A stretch of DNA of 64,000 bases from Limisphaerales bacterium (lineage in GTDB: Bacteria; Verrucomicrobiota; Verrucomicrobiia; Limisphaerales; UBA1100), in the NCBI GenBank assembly GCA_014382585.1, contig JACNJL010000026.1:165893-229892 (forward strand), given 5' to 3'. Below the pieces are notes generated by a model. The model worked only from the letters and a program-made list of their open reading frames with translations, did no database searches and was not told the DNA's origin. This document shows, piece after piece, positions 1-8,623 of the stretch. A program made the translations under genes and the position numbers. Numbering within the stretch: position 1 is the stretch's first letter; each line of letters opens with the position of its first letter.

Positions 1-875
1 AACTCTTCGGGACCCCCGTGATGGCCGAAGGCTGGTTTATTCCGCAGGGAAATCGCACGCGTTATGCAATGAATATTTCCTGTGAACAGCTTCCGCTGAA
101 TCAGCTGAATGATTACTTCAAAATTAAACGCGCGCACAATTACGGATTGCTCGATGCCCGATTCCATGTGGCCGCCAATGCGTTGAGCGGGCCTGAATTT
201 CAAAAGAGTTTTTTGCTGCGCGGCATTGATAACGGCCCGGCCCATTTTACAACCACCAAAGCGCATTGGGCTTTTTTTCGCGATGGCAAAATGCCCAAGC
301 CCAATGTCATCCCATCCGCGGTGACCAGCATTATCCAAATTGTTCCCGGCCTGTCATTACCCATGAATCAAGTGTCAGGCGCTTTAGGAAATATCGCGTC
401 TCTATTGGGTGACAAGGAATTGGGGGCCAGCCATTTGGATCAGGGAGAGTTGGAAATTTCTGTGAGCAAAGGGCTCATTTCACATGATTTCACAGTGGCC
501 GGACCACTCGTACGGGCAAATATTCAGGGTGAGTTTAAGCTGGCAAATCATTGGGACAAGTCGCTCATCAACGAAACACTCACCATCGAATTCGCCCCCA
601 ATTTAGCAAACAAATATAGTCCGGCCGCGTTTGTTTTCCCGAATAACAAGTTTGTGAAAATTCCCCCCTGTCTTTCGATTTCAGGCCCGTTAAATGATAT
701 AGTTTTTAAGCCAAACGAATTGGGTTTGTCACTGATGGTGGGCAGGCAATTGACGGCCACCCCCGGCAGATTATTTCGCAAACTGCCCATTCCGTTGCTC
801 AACAAGGAAGAGGACATGATCGTGAATCCATTGGGCCTTCTGCGGTGGCTCATTCCCGGCGGGAACGAGGATTGA
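1..875 (+). CDS. AsmA-like protein, C-terminal part (cut by the window start)
   Basis: The frame is open from base 3 with no stop before the GTG at 18 and ATG at 21, so the gene very probably starts outside the window. About 285 residues of the C-terminal end are visible, ending with a TGA at 873-875. The sequence alternates short strand-like segments with glycine turns (for example GELEISVSKGLISHDF and GPLVRANIQGEFKLANH), a pattern that resembles the C-terminal region of AsmA-like envelope proteins, which are inner-membrane anchored and span the periplasm. No enzyme motif is visible. The family call rests on pattern only and is tentative. The next gene starts 32 bases downstream on the same strand. 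Confidence 0.5.
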   Translation, partial: LFGTPVMAEGWFIPQGNRTRYAMNISCEQLPLNQLNDYFKIKRAHNYGLLDARFHVAANALSGPEFQKSFLLRGIDNGPAHFTTTKAHWAFFRDGKMPKPNVIPSAVTSIIQIVPGLSLPMNQVSGALGNIASLLGDKELGASHLDQGELEISVSKGLISHDFTVAGPLVRANIQGEFKLANHWDKSLINETLTIEFAPNLANKYSPAAFVFPNNKFVKIPPCLSISGPLNDIVFKPNELGLSLMVGRQLTATPGRLFRKLPIPLLNKEEDMIVNPLGLLRWLIPGGNED

Positions 876-907
876 TTGAGTGCCCCTATTTGGTACACTC
901 CGCGCGC

Positions 908-2281
908 ATGCAACCGGTTTTTGATTACCTCCAAGCCCACCGTGGCCACTTTGAAGAGGAGCTCTGCGAATACCTTCGCTTGCCCAGTGTTTCTGCCCAG
1001 AGCAAACACGCCAAAGACGTGCGCGCCACGGCAGATTGGGTGGTGAATCACTGTCGCGCCATCGGGCTCAAGGCAAAGAAACACGCCACGGATTTTCATC
1101 CAATCGTGACAGCGACCACCCCCAAGCGGCCGGGCAAACGTCCTCACTTTTTGGTTTACGGCCATTATGATGTACAGCCGCCGGAGCCGCTACACGAATG
1201 GAACTCACCGCCCTTCGAGCCCATCATTCGCAATGGCGCGGTGTACGCACGCGGAGCCACGGATAATAAAGGACAGCATTTTGCGCATCTCAAAGCGGTG
1301 GAAGCGTTTTTGAAAACCGGCACTGAATTGCCGTGCGATCTCACGTTTGTGATCGAGGGCGAAGAGGAAGTGGGAAGCGAAAGCCTGACGACATTTCTGC
1401 GCCAAAAGAAAAAAGAATTGAAATGCGACACTGTGGTCGTTTCCGACACCGGCATGCCATCCAAAAAACATCCCGCGCTCACCTACGCCCTGCGCGGCGT
1501 GGCGGCGATGGAGGTGACCGTGCGCGGGCCGAAGGCGGATTTGCATTCAGGAATTTACGGCGGCAGCGTGCAAAATCCCGCGATGGCGCTGAGCCAAATG
1601 TTGGCGGCATTGCTCGACAACAAAGGGCGCATTGCCGTACCCGGATTTTACGACAAAGTGCAAAACCTTTCCGCCCACGAACGAAAGCAATTCAAACGGC
1701 TCCCGTACAGTGAGGCGGGCTACAAAAAACTCCTCGGGGTGAACGGTCTCTACGGCGAGGCAGGCTTCACCGCCATCGAACAACGGAGCGCGCGGCCCAC
1801 GTTGGAAATCAACGGTCTCACCAGCGGCTATCAGGGCGAGGGCAGCAAGACAATTGTCCCCTCATGGGCACGCGTGAAGATTACCTGCCGTATCGTGCCC
1901 GACCAGCAGCCACGTGAAATATTGCGGCTACTGAAAAAGCAGTTGAAACGGCTTTGCCCGCCCGGCGTACGATTGGAAATCGAAGAAGGCCACGGCGCAG
2001 AGCCATATTTGGTGTCGCCCACCGGCCCGCGGGCGCAGGCGGCATTGGGTGCGTTACGCGAAGCGTTCGGACACGAACCGGTTATTTTGCGTGAAGGCGG
2101 ATCCATTCCGATTATCACCGAATTTAAAAAAGTGCTGGGCGCGGATTCACTGCTGCTCGGGTTGGCGTTGCCGGACGATAATCTCCATTCGCCCAATGAA
2201 AAATTTGACCTCACCTGTTTCCATAACGGCGCGGCTATGAGCGCCCGTCTTTGGCCGGCCTTGGCCGCCGCATCATCGTGA
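908..2281 (+). CDS. M20-family metallo-dipeptidase
   Basis: A 457-residue zinc peptidase of the M20 family (carnosinase/DapE/CPG2 type), expected to cleave dipeptides or related amides in the cytoplasm. The family's metal-site motifs appear in order: GHYDVQPPEP (ligand His plus catalytic Asp), ARGATDNKGQ (bridging Asp), EGEEEVGSES (catalytic Glu and ligand Glu), VVSDTGM, and a late NLHSPNE with the last His ligand. Length matches the family. I chose ATG 908 because the family begins with such a segment (MQPVFDYLQAHRG); an in-frame upstream start at 845 would overlap the previous gene and add a nonconserved leader. The stop overlaps the next start by four bases, so it is probably translationally coupled to the spermidine-synthase-like gene. 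Confidence 0.9.
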   Translation: MQPVFDYLQAHRGHFEEELCEYLRLPSVSAQSKHAKDVRATADWVVNHCRAIGLKAKKHATDFHPIVTATTPKRPGKRPHFLVYGHYDVQPPEPLHEWNSPPFEPIIRNGAVYARGATDNKGQHFAHLKAVEAFLKTGTELPCDLTFVIEGEEEVGSESLTTFLRQKKKELKCDTVVVSDTGMPSKKHPALTYALRGVAAMEVTVRGPKADLHSGIYGGSVQNPAMALSQMLAALLDNKGRIAVPGFYDKVQNLSAHERKQFKRLPYSEAGYKKLLGVNGLYGEAGFTAIEQRSARPTLEINGLTSGYQGEGSKTIVPSWARVKITCRIVPDQQPREILRLLKKQLKRLCPPGVRLEIEEGHGAEPYLVSPTGPRAQAALGALREAFGHEPVILREGGSIPIITEFKKVLGADSLLLGLALPDDNLHSPNEKFDLTCFHNGAAMSARLWPALAAASS

Positions 2282-3993
2282 ACGAATCCAAAAAAACCTC
2301 CATCAAGGCCGAGCCCGCGGAATTATCCGCTGGGCTGCGGCGATTTTTATACTTTACCGCCACCATCACGGGCGCGGTAATTCTCATCGTGGAAATCCTT
2401 GGCGCGAAAATGCTTTCGCCTTTTCTCGGGACTTCGCATTTTGTGTGGACGGCTCAAATCGCGGTCACGTTGGTCGCGCTTTCCGCGGGTTATTTTGTGG
2501 GGGGCTGGATGGTAGACCGCTCGCCGCGTTTGAATTTTCTTTATTATTCTATTCTGGGTGCCGCGGTGTATCTCGTCGGCACGGTGTCGATGGTGCGGCC
2601 GATTTGTTTCAAACTCTTGAAGCTCCCGCTCGAGTGGGCGTCGCTATTTGCCTCGGCGTTTTTGTTTCTCGTGCCGTTGGCGTTGCTGTCAATGACCGGC
2701 CCTTTCCTCGTGCGCGTGCTCACGCAATCAGTTGAAAAAGTGGGAGGCAACATGGGCCGACTTACTGCCATTAGCACTCTCGGCAGCGTGGCGGGGGCGG
2801 TGTTGATTGGGTATGTGCTCATCCCAAATTTCCCAAACTCGGTGACGATGCTGATTACTGCGGGCGTCTTGGTTGCGTTAGTGGCGGTTTACTTTATGGT
2901 GTGGGGGCGTAGCGAGTCGGCGGTTACCGGGTTGGTGGTGGCGGGGTTGCTTGCGGCCGGCCTGGGCCACAGCGGTTTGCGCGGGGAATTTGCGGACACG
3001 ATGAAATATGGCGGGCTAACCTGGGATGTGCTTTATCGCGGTAACTCGAATTATGGCGAGTTGCTGGTCATCGAATATCGTGACGGGGAGAATGTGGAGC
3101 GCCGATATCTCAACGATCAACTCATTCAAAACACGTACGATCCTAAAACGGGTCAGAGCCGCGCGCTTTTTTCCGGGGCGTTGCGGTGGTTCGCGCATGC
3201 TTACACGCCTCAGCTGGATAACGCGCTTTGCATCGGTATGGGCGTGGGCATTGTGCCAATGCAACTGGCGGCTGATGGCGTGGCGGTGGATGTCGTGGAA
3301 ATTAACGGCGCGGTGATCCCGATGGCTGAGCAATATTTTGGGTTTGATTCCAGCAAGGTCAACGTGATCGTCTCCGATGGGCGACAGTTTCTCAATCAAT
3401 CGGATAAGCAATACGACGCGATTATTTTGGATGCGTTCCTTGGGGATTCCACTCCCAGCCATCTCATGACGCAGGAAGCCTTCACCTCCATCCGCGAACA
3501 TCTTTCGCCTACGGGTGTGCTGGTGATTAACTGTTTTGGGGAGTCCACGGATAAACGCCAGTTTTTTGCTGCTTCGCTGGACAAGACCCTGCGCTCGGTT
3601 TTTGTCGGCGAACACAGCGTCACCGTTCATGCCTCGGGACAGGGCAATGTGTTTTTTGTGGCCACGGCCGCGGGCAAGCTTGTGAAGCACCGCCCGCCCG
3701 CCGCCCCCAACGCCGAGGCTCGCGAACGGATGGCGGCGTTGGTTGAGGATAGCGCCATCCGGACGGAGTGGGTCACTTGGTGGCAAGAGGCCAATGGCAC
3801 GGGACCGTTTTTTTCTGAACATTTCCAGATGCAGGAAGAGCTCGGATTGGCGTGGAAAAAAGAGCGAGTGTATGATCCCAACGTGGGGAGCATTCTGCTG
3901 GATGATTTCAATCCCGTGGAATTTTACGACGCCCACAACCGTGAAGCAAATCGGCGTGGGTTAATGGATTTCATCCAATCCACTGATGGCTGA
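2278..3993 (+). CDS. membrane-anchored spermidine-synthase-like protein (first copy)
   Basis: The N-terminal half is strongly hydrophobic with about seven predicted membrane segments (residues ~15-230). The C-terminal half is a Rossmann aminopropyltransferase-like domain with CIGMGVGIVPMQL, VVEINGAVI, VSDGRQFL and the SpeE-type ILDAFLGDSTPSHL, whose Asp matches the family's catalytic position. This is the 'fused MFS/spermidine synthase' architecture. Family knowledge suggests transfer of an aminopropyl-like group, but the substrate is not known. The start is GTG 2278, which overlaps the previous stop as GTGA; the longer ATG 2251 version would extend into the dipeptidase gene. The product is 571 residues and its end overlaps the next gene by eight bases. 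Confidence 0.8.
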   Translation: MNESKKTSIKAEPAELSAGLRRFLYFTATITGAVILIVEILGAKMLSPFLGTSHFVWTAQIAVTLVALSAGYFVGGWMVDRSPRLNFLYYSILGAAVYLVGTVSMVRPICFKLLKLPLEWASLFASAFLFLVPLALLSMTGPFLVRVLTQSVEKVGGNMGRLTAISTLGSVAGAVLIGYVLIPNFPNSVTMLITAGVLVALVAVYFMVWGRSESAVTGLVVAGLLAAGLGHSGLRGEFADTMKYGGLTWDVLYRGNSNYGELLVIEYRDGENVERRYLNDQLIQNTYDPKTGQSRALFSGALRWFAHAYTPQLDNALCIGMGVGIVPMQLAADGVAVDVVEINGAVIPMAEQYFGFDSSKVNVIVSDGRQFLNQSDKQYDAIILDAFLGDSTPSHLMTQEAFTSIREHLSPTGVLVINCFGESTDKRQFFAASLDKTLRSVFVGEHSVTVHASGQGNVFFVATAAGKLVKHRPPAAPNAEARERMAALVEDSAIRTEWVTWWQEANGTGPFFSEHFQMQEELGLAWKKERVYDPNVGSILLDDFNPVEFYDAHNREANRRGLMDFIQSTDG

Positions 3994-6553
3994 AAGCGAA
4001 ACAAAAGCCTCCGCAGTGGGGCTCCCGCTATTCGCGGTGACCATTTTCTGGGGTGCGTTTCTGCTGTTTCTCGTGCAGCCGCTGATCGGCAAATACATCC
4101 TCCCGTGGTTTGGCGGCACGCCCGGCGTATGGACGACGTGCCTGTTATTTTTCCAATGCCTGCTGCTGGGCGGCTATGCTTACGCGCATTGTCTCAACCA
4201 CTTTTTCCCGCTGCGCAAACAGGTGATTATTCACGGGGTGTTGCTGGCGCTGGCGGTGATCACCTTGCCCATCACGCCCAGTGAAAGTCTCAAACCGGTG
4301 GGAGGAGAATCGCCCACACTGCAAATCCTGCTGTTGCTTGCCTTGAGCATCGGGTTGCCCTATCTCGTGCTCTCCGCCACGGGGCCGCTGGTGCAGGCGT
4401 GGTTCGCGCGCACGCACCCGGGGCGTTCGCCGTATCGTTTGTATGCGCTTTCCAATGTGGGTTCCTTACTGGCGTTGGTTGGGTATCCGTTCCTTGTGGA
4501 ACCGTGGAGCTCACGGACTTCGCAAGTGAATGGCTGGTCGTGGGGCATGCTATTTTATGGTGCCGCGTGTGGTTGGCTGGCGTGGCGTTTGTATCGCGCC
4601 AAGGATGTTGGCAAAGTAGAGCTGGAGGAATCCACCGAGGAATCCCCACTTTCCAAAGCCATGCGCTGGCTACTGTGGCTGGCGCTGCCCGCCTGTGGGA
4701 CGGCGCTGCTGATGGCCACCACCAACAAGCTTTGCCTTGATGTGGCCGTCGTGCCCTTCCTGTGGGTGCTGCCACTGGCGCTTTATCTGATTACCTTTAT
4801 CATTTGCTTCGACAACCCTCGTTGGTACGTGCGCGAATATTTTGTGCCGTTGCTGGTGCCGCTATGGGTGGGAGTTATCTGGGCGTTAAAGGAGGGGGTG
4901 GATATGGGCATCCTCACGCAGGTAGGCCTTCTCTGTGGCGCGCTGTTTGTCAGCTGTATGGTTTGCCACGGAGAACTCTATCGACTACGGCCGGAGCCGG
5001 CGCGGTTGACGCAATATTTTCTTGGCATTTCGGGTGGCGGTGCGCTGGGAGGATTGTTTGTGGCGGTGCTGGCGCCGCTTTGGTTTGATGGCTATTGGGA
5101 ATTCCATATTTCATTGTGGACGGTCGGATTGCTTTTTTTTGTGGCGTGTTGTGTGCGGCGTGAAGATTGGCGGGTGACCAAGTGGCATCTGCGACTGATC
5201 TTATTGGGGTGTTGGTTGACGGTTTGTTTGGCGCTGTTGAAGGATTCCAGCTTAAACGGAAAATGGCGCGCACTCTCGGTGATGGTGCCTTTTGTGGTGG
5301 CCTGTTTGTTAACGCGCTTGGTGTACCAGCAATGGTGGGGACCATTGCGGCGAACAGAATCGCGTGAATTATATGCGGGAATCATCGGTGCGTTTGGTGC
5401 ATTAACATTAACGCTGGTGGCATTGGTAATTGCTGGAGATAGTTTGGTTAACAGTAAATTTCATTATCTCAACCAATTTCATCCCGGCATTTGGGTGGTC
5501 ACCGCGTTGTTGGCGTTAAATGCATTCGTTTGGAACAGTGTGCGTACTTGGCGTGGATGGCGCATCCAATGGGGCTGGGCTGCGGGCGGTTGGGTGCCGG
5601 TGCTGGTGGCGTTGGCGGTGGGGCTGATCATCCAAGCCCGCGACGGGCGTGGCGATGCGATTTATCGTGAGCGCGGATTTTATGGGATTTTGAAAATATC
5701 AGAATTCTCACTTGGCGATGACGAGTTTCGTTTGTTGCTAAACGGCCGCATTACACATGGCTACCAATTTACCGGAACCGAGGCCAGTAAACGGGTGACA
5801 ACATATTATGGCCCGCCAACAGGTGTGGGAATCGCAGTACAACATTTTCCGATTGATGCAAATTCCACCCAAGGGTTGCGCGTGGGCGTAGTGGGCCTCG
5901 GCGTGGGAACCTTGGCCGGCTATGCAGAGCAGGGCGATTATTATCGAATGTACGAGATCAACCCGCAAGTGGTGAAGTTATCCGCGTTGGAGGTGGGCAC
6001 GTTTACCTATTTGCTGCAGGCAAAAGATCGCGGGGCTGAGGTCGAGGTGGTGCTGGGCGATGCGCGGTTGTCGATGGAGGCAGAGTTGCGCGCGGGCAAG
6101 CCTCAGGGATTTCACGTGCTGGCGCTGGACGCATTTAGCAGTGATTCCATTCCGGTGCATTTATTGACGCGGGAAGCGGTGGCGATTTACCTGAAACACC
6201 TTGATCCAAAAGGGGTGTTGGCCGTTCACATTTCAAATCGGTATCTGGATTTGGAACCTGTGGTGCGGCGCTTGGCTCGGGAATTCGGGCTTACAATGAT
6301 GGTGGTAAATAACCTTGATGGCGGCATAGATGAAGAATGGGTTTATGGGTCCGCTTGGGTGCTCTTGGGTCGTGACCCGGAATTTTTTGAAACCGCCGCA
6401 CTGTTTGGCTATCCGTTTGCGGATCTTACAGAGGACGAAGATTCGCCGCTGTGGTCTGATGATTATGCGAGCATTTTCCGGATCATGTATAAACCCGATT
6501 GGTGGTATCGTTGGGGCGATCGCTGGAAACGGTTAACGGGGCAAGCGCAATGA
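3986..6553 (+). CDS. membrane-anchored spermidine-synthase-like protein (second, larger copy)
   Basis: An 855-residue protein. Residues 1 to about 560 hold a long series of hydrophobic segments (well over ten), beginning with FAVTIFWGAFLLFLVQP. A C-terminal SpeE-like domain follows, with VGVVGLGVGTLAGYA, MYEINPQVV, VVLGDARLSME and ALDAFSSDSIPVHLL. The soluble domain is the same type as in the previous gene but the membrane part is about twice as long, so this is a divergent paralogue rather than a recent duplicate. The ATG at 3986 lies inside the previous gene's end (eight-base overlap), and its stop overlaps the next start as ATGA. The enzymatic product is unknown. A membrane-bound aminopropyltransferase-like activity is the best family-based guess. 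Confidence 0.8.
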   Translation: MAESETKASAVGLPLFAVTIFWGAFLLFLVQPLIGKYILPWFGGTPGVWTTCLLFFQCLLLGGYAYAHCLNHFFPLRKQVIIHGVLLALAVITLPITPSESLKPVGGESPTLQILLLLALSIGLPYLVLSATGPLVQAWFARTHPGRSPYRLYALSNVGSLLALVGYPFLVEPWSSRTSQVNGWSWGMLFYGAACGWLAWRLYRAKDVGKVELEESTEESPLSKAMRWLLWLALPACGTALLMATTNKLCLDVAVVPFLWVLPLALYLITFIICFDNPRWYVREYFVPLLVPLWVGVIWALKEGVDMGILTQVGLLCGALFVSCMVCHGELYRLRPEPARLTQYFLGISGGGALGGLFVAVLAPLWFDGYWEFHISLWTVGLLFFVACCVRREDWRVTKWHLRLILLGCWLTVCLALLKDSSLNGKWRALSVMVPFVVACLLTRLVYQQWWGPLRRTESRELYAGIIGAFGALTLTLVALVIAGDSLVNSKFHYLNQFHPGIWVVTALLALNAFVWNSVRTWRGWRIQWGWAAGGWVPVLVALAVGLIIQARDGRGDAIYRERGFYGILKISEFSLGDDEFRLLLNGRITHGYQFTGTEASKRVTTYYGPPTGVGIAVQHFPIDANSTQGLRVGVVGLGVGTLAGYAEQGDYYRMYEINPQVVKLSALEVGTFTYLLQAKDRGAEVEVVLGDARLSMEAELRAGKPQGFHVLALDAFSSDSIPVHLLTREAVAIYLKHLDPKGVLAVHISNRYLDLEPVVRRLAREFGLTMMVVNNLDGGIDEEWVYGSAWVLLGRDPEFFETAALFGYPFADLTEDEDSPLWSDDYASIFRIMYKPDWWYRWGDRWKRLTGQAQ

Positions 6554-7341
6554 CCTCGGGCGAACAACCGACGTGGCTCTCTTTATTTCCGGACCACGAT
6601 TTTGAGTTTCGCTTTGGCGCACGCCCGGGCAATGCAGCGAGCTTTTTCGCTGATACATTGGACCACTCCACCCTCATGGACGGGCGCCAAAACGCCTTGG
6701 AGGAAGCCACGACACAATGTGTATTTGAGGAATCATCCGCGGCCGAAGCTGTTGCCGAATGCCTCGCTTGGGCTGGATTGGACGGGGGAGGGTGCCGCGA
6801 ACTGGCGCTGCATTGGGAGCCGGATTTTCTGATTTTATTGCCGGACGAAAAGGGGCGGTTCACTTTTCGAGCGGGGGCGGTCTGTTTCCCGTCATCTTGG
6901 CGGCCGGAAGAAAAAATCGGGCTGCCGGTACACGCCATCCATTCGCCGGTGCCCACGCTCAACGAATCCCTCGGCGCGCGCCTCGATAAATTCCTTGCTC
7001 ATCTCGAACCGGGCAAGGCATGGGAGCGCTCCAATTGGGGGCTGAGCCGCTCGCCGGAACTCAACCAACATCCCACCCGAGACACCCCGCGCCTCACGCC
7101 GCCATTTACTGATGCCGAGGTGTGGATTCGGATTGAAGATCAAGTGCTTTTCAGGCTGCCGCAAACACAAGCGTTGCTCTTTGGCATTCGTTTGGTGAAT
7201 GTGTTACTGGCAGAACTCAAAAAATTCCCCGAAGCTCAAGCCGGTTTGTACCGCGCCATCGCCACGATGCCAGAAGATGTTGCCGATTACAAAAACGTCA
7301 CCGATGGACGCGAGCAGTTGCTTGAGCTACTCCGTTCGTAA
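6550..7341 (+). CDS. DUF3445 haem-dependent oxidative N-demethylase-like protein
   Basis: A 263-residue protein matching DUF3445, the family of the haem-binding subunit of oxidative N-demethylases. The characteristic segments are visible: SSWRPEEKIGLPVHAIHSPV (residues ~115-135), LNESLGARLDKFLAHLEPGK, RSNWGLS, then EDQVLFRLPQTQALLFGIR and a C-terminal MPEDVADYKNV. Known members bind haem in a PAS-like fold and oxidise N-methyl amines, fed by flavin/iron-sulfur partners. No such reductase lies nearby. ATG 6550 is chosen because it overlaps the preceding stop as ATGA; the in-frame start at 6499 would run through that gene's end. The coupling to two SpeE-like genes suggests amine chemistry, which is inference. 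Confidence 0.8.
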   Translation: MTSGEQPTWLSLFPDHDFEFRFGARPGNAASFFADTLDHSTLMDGRQNALEEATTQCVFEESSAAEAVAECLAWAGLDGGGCRELALHWEPDFLILLPDEKGRFTFRAGAVCFPSSWRPEEKIGLPVHAIHSPVPTLNESLGARLDKFLAHLEPGKAWERSNWGLSRSPELNQHPTRDTPRLTPPFTDAEVWIRIEDQVLFRLPQTQALLFGIRLVNVLLAELKKFPEAQAGLYRAIATMPEDVADYKNVTDGREQLLELLRS

Positions 7342-7351
7342 TCATAAATCA

Positions 7352-8611
7352 TCAATCGGAAATTTCTTCGGTAAGCGCCGCGCCGCGCCGCGCTTTTTCG
7401 CCGGAAGGGTAATTCGAAAGCAACGCGACGCTGGAGGCGATGATAAGCCCGGCGCTGAAAAGGCTGAGGTTGCTGGCGGGCATCAAGCCGATCAGCCAAA
7501 AGCCGAGGAAGGGAGAAATGAAATTGCGGATGCCATTGAAAAACAGGTGCACGCTCATATAATCGGCTACGTGTTTCGCGGGCGCAAATTTGGTAACCCA
7601 AAGGCTCCAGGCCACTTCGCCGCCCGCGTTGGCTACTCCGAAAAGTCCCGATGCGATGCACAGTCCGGTCATTGAAGTGCTGTGAAAAAAGAGTGCCAGC
7701 GATACCGCAAAGAAAAGATTCAGAATCACTCGCAACACAAAAAAATTCATTTTGTCAAAGAGGCCTCCCCAAAGCGGACTGAAGATCAGCTTCACGATGT
7801 TGGGGATGAAAACAAGGATCAGCGCAATGCGGGCGGGAGTGGGCTCAAACCCCAGCGTGTAGACGTCCGCGTATTCGCCTGCATTGGCAAGATATTCCAC
7901 GCGCAACGGGAAAAGCATCAGATTTCCAATCCCAAAGATCATCCAGCAAATGAGGATGTGCCGGAACAATTTGTCCTCTTTTACAAATCGCAGCGAGCGG
8001 AAGGGATGTGTGCCTTCCGCGCCCGTGAGTGTCTTGCCGGGGAGACGCGAAAAACAGAAGGCCGCCCACGCGAATGCGAATGCAAATATCAACATCAATC
8101 CCCAGGGAAAGTGGGAAAGTTTTTGGCTGTCGTTGCCGTTGGTTAAAATCCAGCCTACTAGCAAGCCAAACGATGCCGCGCTGATGATGCGAATCATGGC
8201 TGACCGCGAAAAATATTTTCCGCGCTGTTTAGCTGGATAATTTTCCTGATAAATTTGGGTGACCATCGGGATAGTCGCTGTACCCAAAGTGGTGGCCACA
8301 ATAATGCCGCAAATGAAAATCCAGCGATCATTCACTGCCGCCAGTAATGCGAAGCACCCCGCCGCGCCCAGCGCCAGACGCGAGGCTGCCTGCGCAGTGG
8401 TCCAGCCCAAGTCCGCCACACGCGAAACCACCACCGGCCCCAGCATAAACCCGAGCGCCCCCGCCGCCGCGATCGTCGCTTTCGCCGTTGCCCCGAAGTC
8501 AAACCATTGCACTGCGATTAACAACAGGAAAGCCGTGAACGCCGTTTCCAGAATCCCCGAAGCCACCGCCCGAAGGCGTTCGTAGCGGTAAGTGAGGGCT
8601 GTCCGGTTCAA
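7352..8611 (-). CDS. MFS transporter
   Basis: A 419-residue integral membrane protein with about twelve hydrophobic segments, a typical major facilitator layout. There is a loop after the second segment (VSRVADLGWTTAQAASR) and a long charged central loop around residues 190-225. The substrate cannot be read from the sequence. No nearer ATG gives the first membrane helix, so the predicted start is a TTG at 8611 (NRTALTYRYERLRAV follows); start confidence is modest and no clear ribosome-binding site is seen. It lies 12 bases after the carB stop on the same strand, so it is likely co-transcribed with it. It converges with the DUF3445 gene, ten bases away. Confidence 0.8.
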   Translation of the reverse strand: MNRTALTYRYERLRAVASGILETAFTAFLLLIAVQWFDFGATAKATIAAAGALGFMLGPVVVSRVADLGWTTAQAASRLALGAAGCFALLAAVNDRWIFICGIIVATTLGTATIPMVTQIYQENYPAKQRGKYFSRSAMIRIISAASFGLLVGWILTNGNDSQKLSHFPWGLMLIFAFAFAWAAFCFSRLPGKTLTGAEGTHPFRSLRFVKEDKLFRHILICWMIFGIGNLMLFPLRVEYLANAGEYADVYTLGFEPTPARIALILVFIPNIVKLIFSPLWGGLFDKMNFFVLRVILNLFFAVSLALFFHSTSMTGLCIASGLFGVANAGGEVAWSLWVTKFAPAKHVADYMSVHLFFNGIRNFISPFLGFWLIGLMPASNLSLFSAGLIIASSVALLSNYPSGEKARRGAALTEEISD

Positions 8612-8623
8612 GGGCCGGAAAGA

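Noticed and set aside
3016..3936. 306-codon minus-strand ORF opposite the first SpeE-like gene
   Set aside because: Antisense frame with no domain or start signal; the plus-strand gene is well supported.
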